Below, one piece after another: positions 62,463-64,000 of a DNA stretch of 64,000 bases. How positions within the stretch are numbered: position 1 is the stretch's first letter; every line of letters starts with the position of its first letter. A program made the position numbers and the translations under genes. A model generated the notes under the pieces. That model did no database searches. It was not told the DNA's origin and saw nothing but the letters and a program-made list of their open reading frames with translations. The stretch comes from Psychroflexus sp. ALD_RP9 (GTDB lineage Bacteria; Bacteroidota; Bacteroidia; Flavobacteriales; Flavobacteriaceae): positions 930,001 to 994,000 of the forward strand of contig NZ_CP062973.1 in NCBI RefSeq assembly GCF_017311165.1. The letters are read 5' to 3'.

Positions 62463-63215
62463 TTAAATTATTTCTATGATTTGAAGGGCATTAAACGCAC
62501 CATTTAACAAAGGGTATTGTTCCCCATTAAATTCCTGAAAATAAGCTACCTTCATGAAATAATAGGTTTCTCCTGCTGCCGATGGTGTACTACTAAAATT
62601 AAGGTTAATAGTTGAGGCGGTGCTGTCTATCATTAAATTTTCGACATTACTTATTGCCACTTCACCTTGACCTGTTGCAAAATCAAAATTCATTATTGCC
62701 GCACTTAATTCGACATGGGTAGCACCCTGAGGAATACCCAAATTAAGTTGAGGTATAAAATCATTAATGATAATTTCATTGGTCGCTGTGTCAAGGTTAT
62801 AATTAGATTTTAGCACTGCATCTAATGTTGCTTTTTTATTGAAGTCGAAAAACTTCAAAGCTTCTTTCCCTTCTGGACTTGCAATTCCTACACTTACTTT
62901 TCGTTGACCGCGACTTGAGGTTAAATCGTATTTTTTTACCTGATTAAGTCGACTAGTTAGCCTGTAAATTTTGGAACGATCGGGCACATCAGCTAATAAA
63001 TTAGCAATTGCTCTTCTATACATTTTACCGCTTTTTGCGATATGCCCAAATTCTTGTCCATTTTCACGTGTTCTTATAAAAGCCGGATCGTTTTCTATTC
63101 GACTTTTTGATACTCCGCTTTTGGTCTTGACCAAGTATTCGCCATCTTGGTTCTTATAGAAGGTCATCCCATCCAGGGTTCCTTCAATTTTTAATAACGA
63201 CTTTAGTTTTGCCAT
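62463..63215 (-). CDS. Conserved flavobacterial protein of unknown function
   Basis: A 250-residue protein I recognise only as a recurring Bacteroidetes family, beginning MAKLKSLLKIEGTLDGMTFYKN and followed by GVSKSRIENDPAFIRTRENGQEFG. There is no signal peptide or membrane segment. The N-terminal ~100 residues are basic and look nucleic-acid- or surface-binding-like; the C-terminal half is beta-rich, with LNLNFSSTPSAAGETYYFMKVAYFQEFNG. No function is assigned. It lies alone, with word-repeat tracts on both sides, and a terminator at its end. I recall relatives occurring in several copies per genome, but cannot check this here. Confidence 0.7.
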   Translation of the reverse strand: MAKLKSLLKIEGTLDGMTFYKNQDGEYLVKTKSGVSKSRIENDPAFIRTRENGQEFGHIAKSGKMYRRAIANLLADVPDRSKIYRLTSRLNQVKKYDLTSSRGQRKVSVGIASPEGKEALKFFDFNKKATLDAVLKSNYNLDTATNEIIINDFIPQLNLGIPQGATHVELSAAIMNFDFATGQGEVAISNVENLMIDSTASTINLNFSSTPSAAGETYYFMKVAYFQEFNGEQYPLLNGAFNALQIIEII

Positions 63216-63574
63216 CTCTTTAAATTTTAAGCCTATTATTTCAAGGCATGTTAATAATTGAATTAGAATCTTAAGAGTCTTACCTTGCGCGCAAAAACTT
63301 CAACTTATTGTCGACTTTCAAATTTTAAAGTTTCTGTTTTTTTTAAATCCGGTACACTTTCTTAAGTATTACTATGGCAAATTTAAGGCGGCTATTTATT
63401 TGATTATGCGCAGTTTAGTGTATCCTCATAGATTTTGATAAAATTAGTGGTTTTAATAATTTTTGACGCTTAATGCGTTTTTTGACGCTTTTTGCACCTG
63501 AGTACGTTCCTTGAATTAATACTTGAGCTATACTTAAGCTATACTTAAGCTCTGGGTGAGGTATGGTAGAAAAT
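63216..63574. other. Intergenic region without a recognisable gene
   Basis: AT-rich sequence upstream of the conserved unknown gene. It holds TTGCGCGCAA (63283-63292), two copies of TTTTGACGCTT (near 63462 and 63480), and an exact 11-nt tandem duplication AGCTATACTTA (63526-63536 and 63537-63547). No -7 box matching TAnnTTTG was found near the gene start. Confidence 0.5.
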
Positions 63575-64000
63575 GGTTGGCTGTTGTCGGTTGTCAGTTT
63601 TCTGTTATCGGTTGTCAGTGATTCGTGAGTCGTGATGCGTGATGCGTGATGCGTGATGCGTGTAATAGTATCCCGTGATTTGTGAATAGTGAATCGTGAC
63701 TGGTGTGAAGAGGTGTTGTCTGTTTGCAGTTTTCTGTGAATCGTGATGCGTGTAATTGCGTGTAATAGTGTAATCGTATAATGGTGCAGTAGTAAAATCG
63801 GTTGTCGGTTGTCGGTTGTCCGTTGTCAGTTTTCTGTTATCGGTTGTCAGTGATTCGTGAGTCGTGAATGGTGAATCGTGAGTTGTTTTGTTGGCTTTAG
63901 GCTTTAAGCTCTAGGCTTTAGGCGCTATTTTCCTATTAGTGTAATGGTATAGTGGTTTAGTAGTAAAATCGGTTGTCGGTTGTCGGTTGTCTGTTTTCTG
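63575..64000 (+). repeat. Heptamer-word repeat tract 5, running off the window
   Basis: The longest tract. It shows nearly the full cycle: Q (GGTTGTC, AGTTTTC, TGTTATC), H (GTGAGTC, four GTGATGC at 63632-63659), P, H, P (GTGTAATA, GTGTAATC, GTATAATG, 63760-63783), GTAAAATC (63792-63799), Q (63800-63848), H, T (GGCTTTA, AGCTCTA, GGCGCTA, 63893-63927), linker TTTTCCTATTA, P, GTAAAATC, Q. A 46-nt stretch occurs twice without change (63590-63635 and 63822-63867). The tract continues beyond 64000. Confidence 0.85.

Noticed and set aside
57121..64000. CRISPR array
   Set aside because: The repeats are short, contiguous and degenerate. There are no constant-length unique spacers and no cas genes.

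Overview
The window is AT-rich (roughly 35-40% GC by eye) and reads as a chromosomal segment of a member of the Flavobacteriaceae (Bacteroidetes). Support comes from a type IX secretion (T9SS) sorting domain, DUF3078, DUF2480, IPExxxVDY and HYC_CC_PP families, exosortase XrtF with its partner, a GYDIA-type GHMP kinase with class II HMG-CoA reductase, and promoters of the TTG / TAnnTTTG type. The genus cannot be fixed from the sequence. No rRNA, tRNA, CRISPR array, insertion sequence or prophage was seen.

Layout. 1-9.6 kb: the 3' end of a T9SS cargo gene, an M1 and an S8 peptidase with an MBL-fold hydrolase (minus strand), then a Na+/H+ antiporter, dprA and a small lipoprotein (plus strand). 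8.7-16.9 kb: one long minus-strand Suf (Fe-S assembly) operon, sufA-sufB-lipoprotein-sufC-sufD-sufS-META lipoprotein-sufE-DUF59-DUF2480, followed by DUF3078. 17-24.9 kb: thiL, fabH-accB-accC, an ALDH7-type dehydrogenase, and tdk-alr. 25-32.4 kb: an unknown acidic protein with rsmI, then the minus-strand run acpP-fabF-rnc-IPExxxVDY-pyk, then purN and a viroplasmin-type RNase H. 32.4-41 kb: a heavy-metal efflux operon (HYC_CC_PP, oversized CusA-like pump, TolC, permease, CusB-like adaptor). 41-48.2 kb: the XrtF exosortase pair next to a polysaccharide export module (CapD-like epimerase, Wza-like, Wzc-like, NlpC/P60). 48.2-57 kb: comEC, a thioredoxin-like protein, a di/tripeptide transporter with a DPP-IV-type peptidase, and two mevalonate-pathway genes. 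57.6-63.2 kb: a PpiD/SurA-type isomerase, an OmpA-type protein and a conserved unknown protein.

The most unusual content is in the gaps between genes from 57 to 64 kb. About 1.5 kb there consists of degenerate short words, mainly heptamers with one octamer family, joined end to end. Four word families (called H, Q, T and P here) follow one another in a mostly constant cyclic order, Q to H to T to P and back to Q. In several places the 7-nt register survives the change from one word family to the next. The order is kept in all five tracts, and one tract (57.1-57.5 kb) runs in the opposite orientation to the others. Embedded between tracts are separate structured elements: two CCCGA palindromes beside a ~120-bp inverted-repeat element at 60.28-60.45 kb, and a hairpin repeat at 57.30-57.36 kb.

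A second notable signal is a perfect 12-bp hairpin followed by eight U residues inside the first 20 codons of rnc (RNase III). It has the form of an intrinsic terminator within a coding region and may be regulatory.
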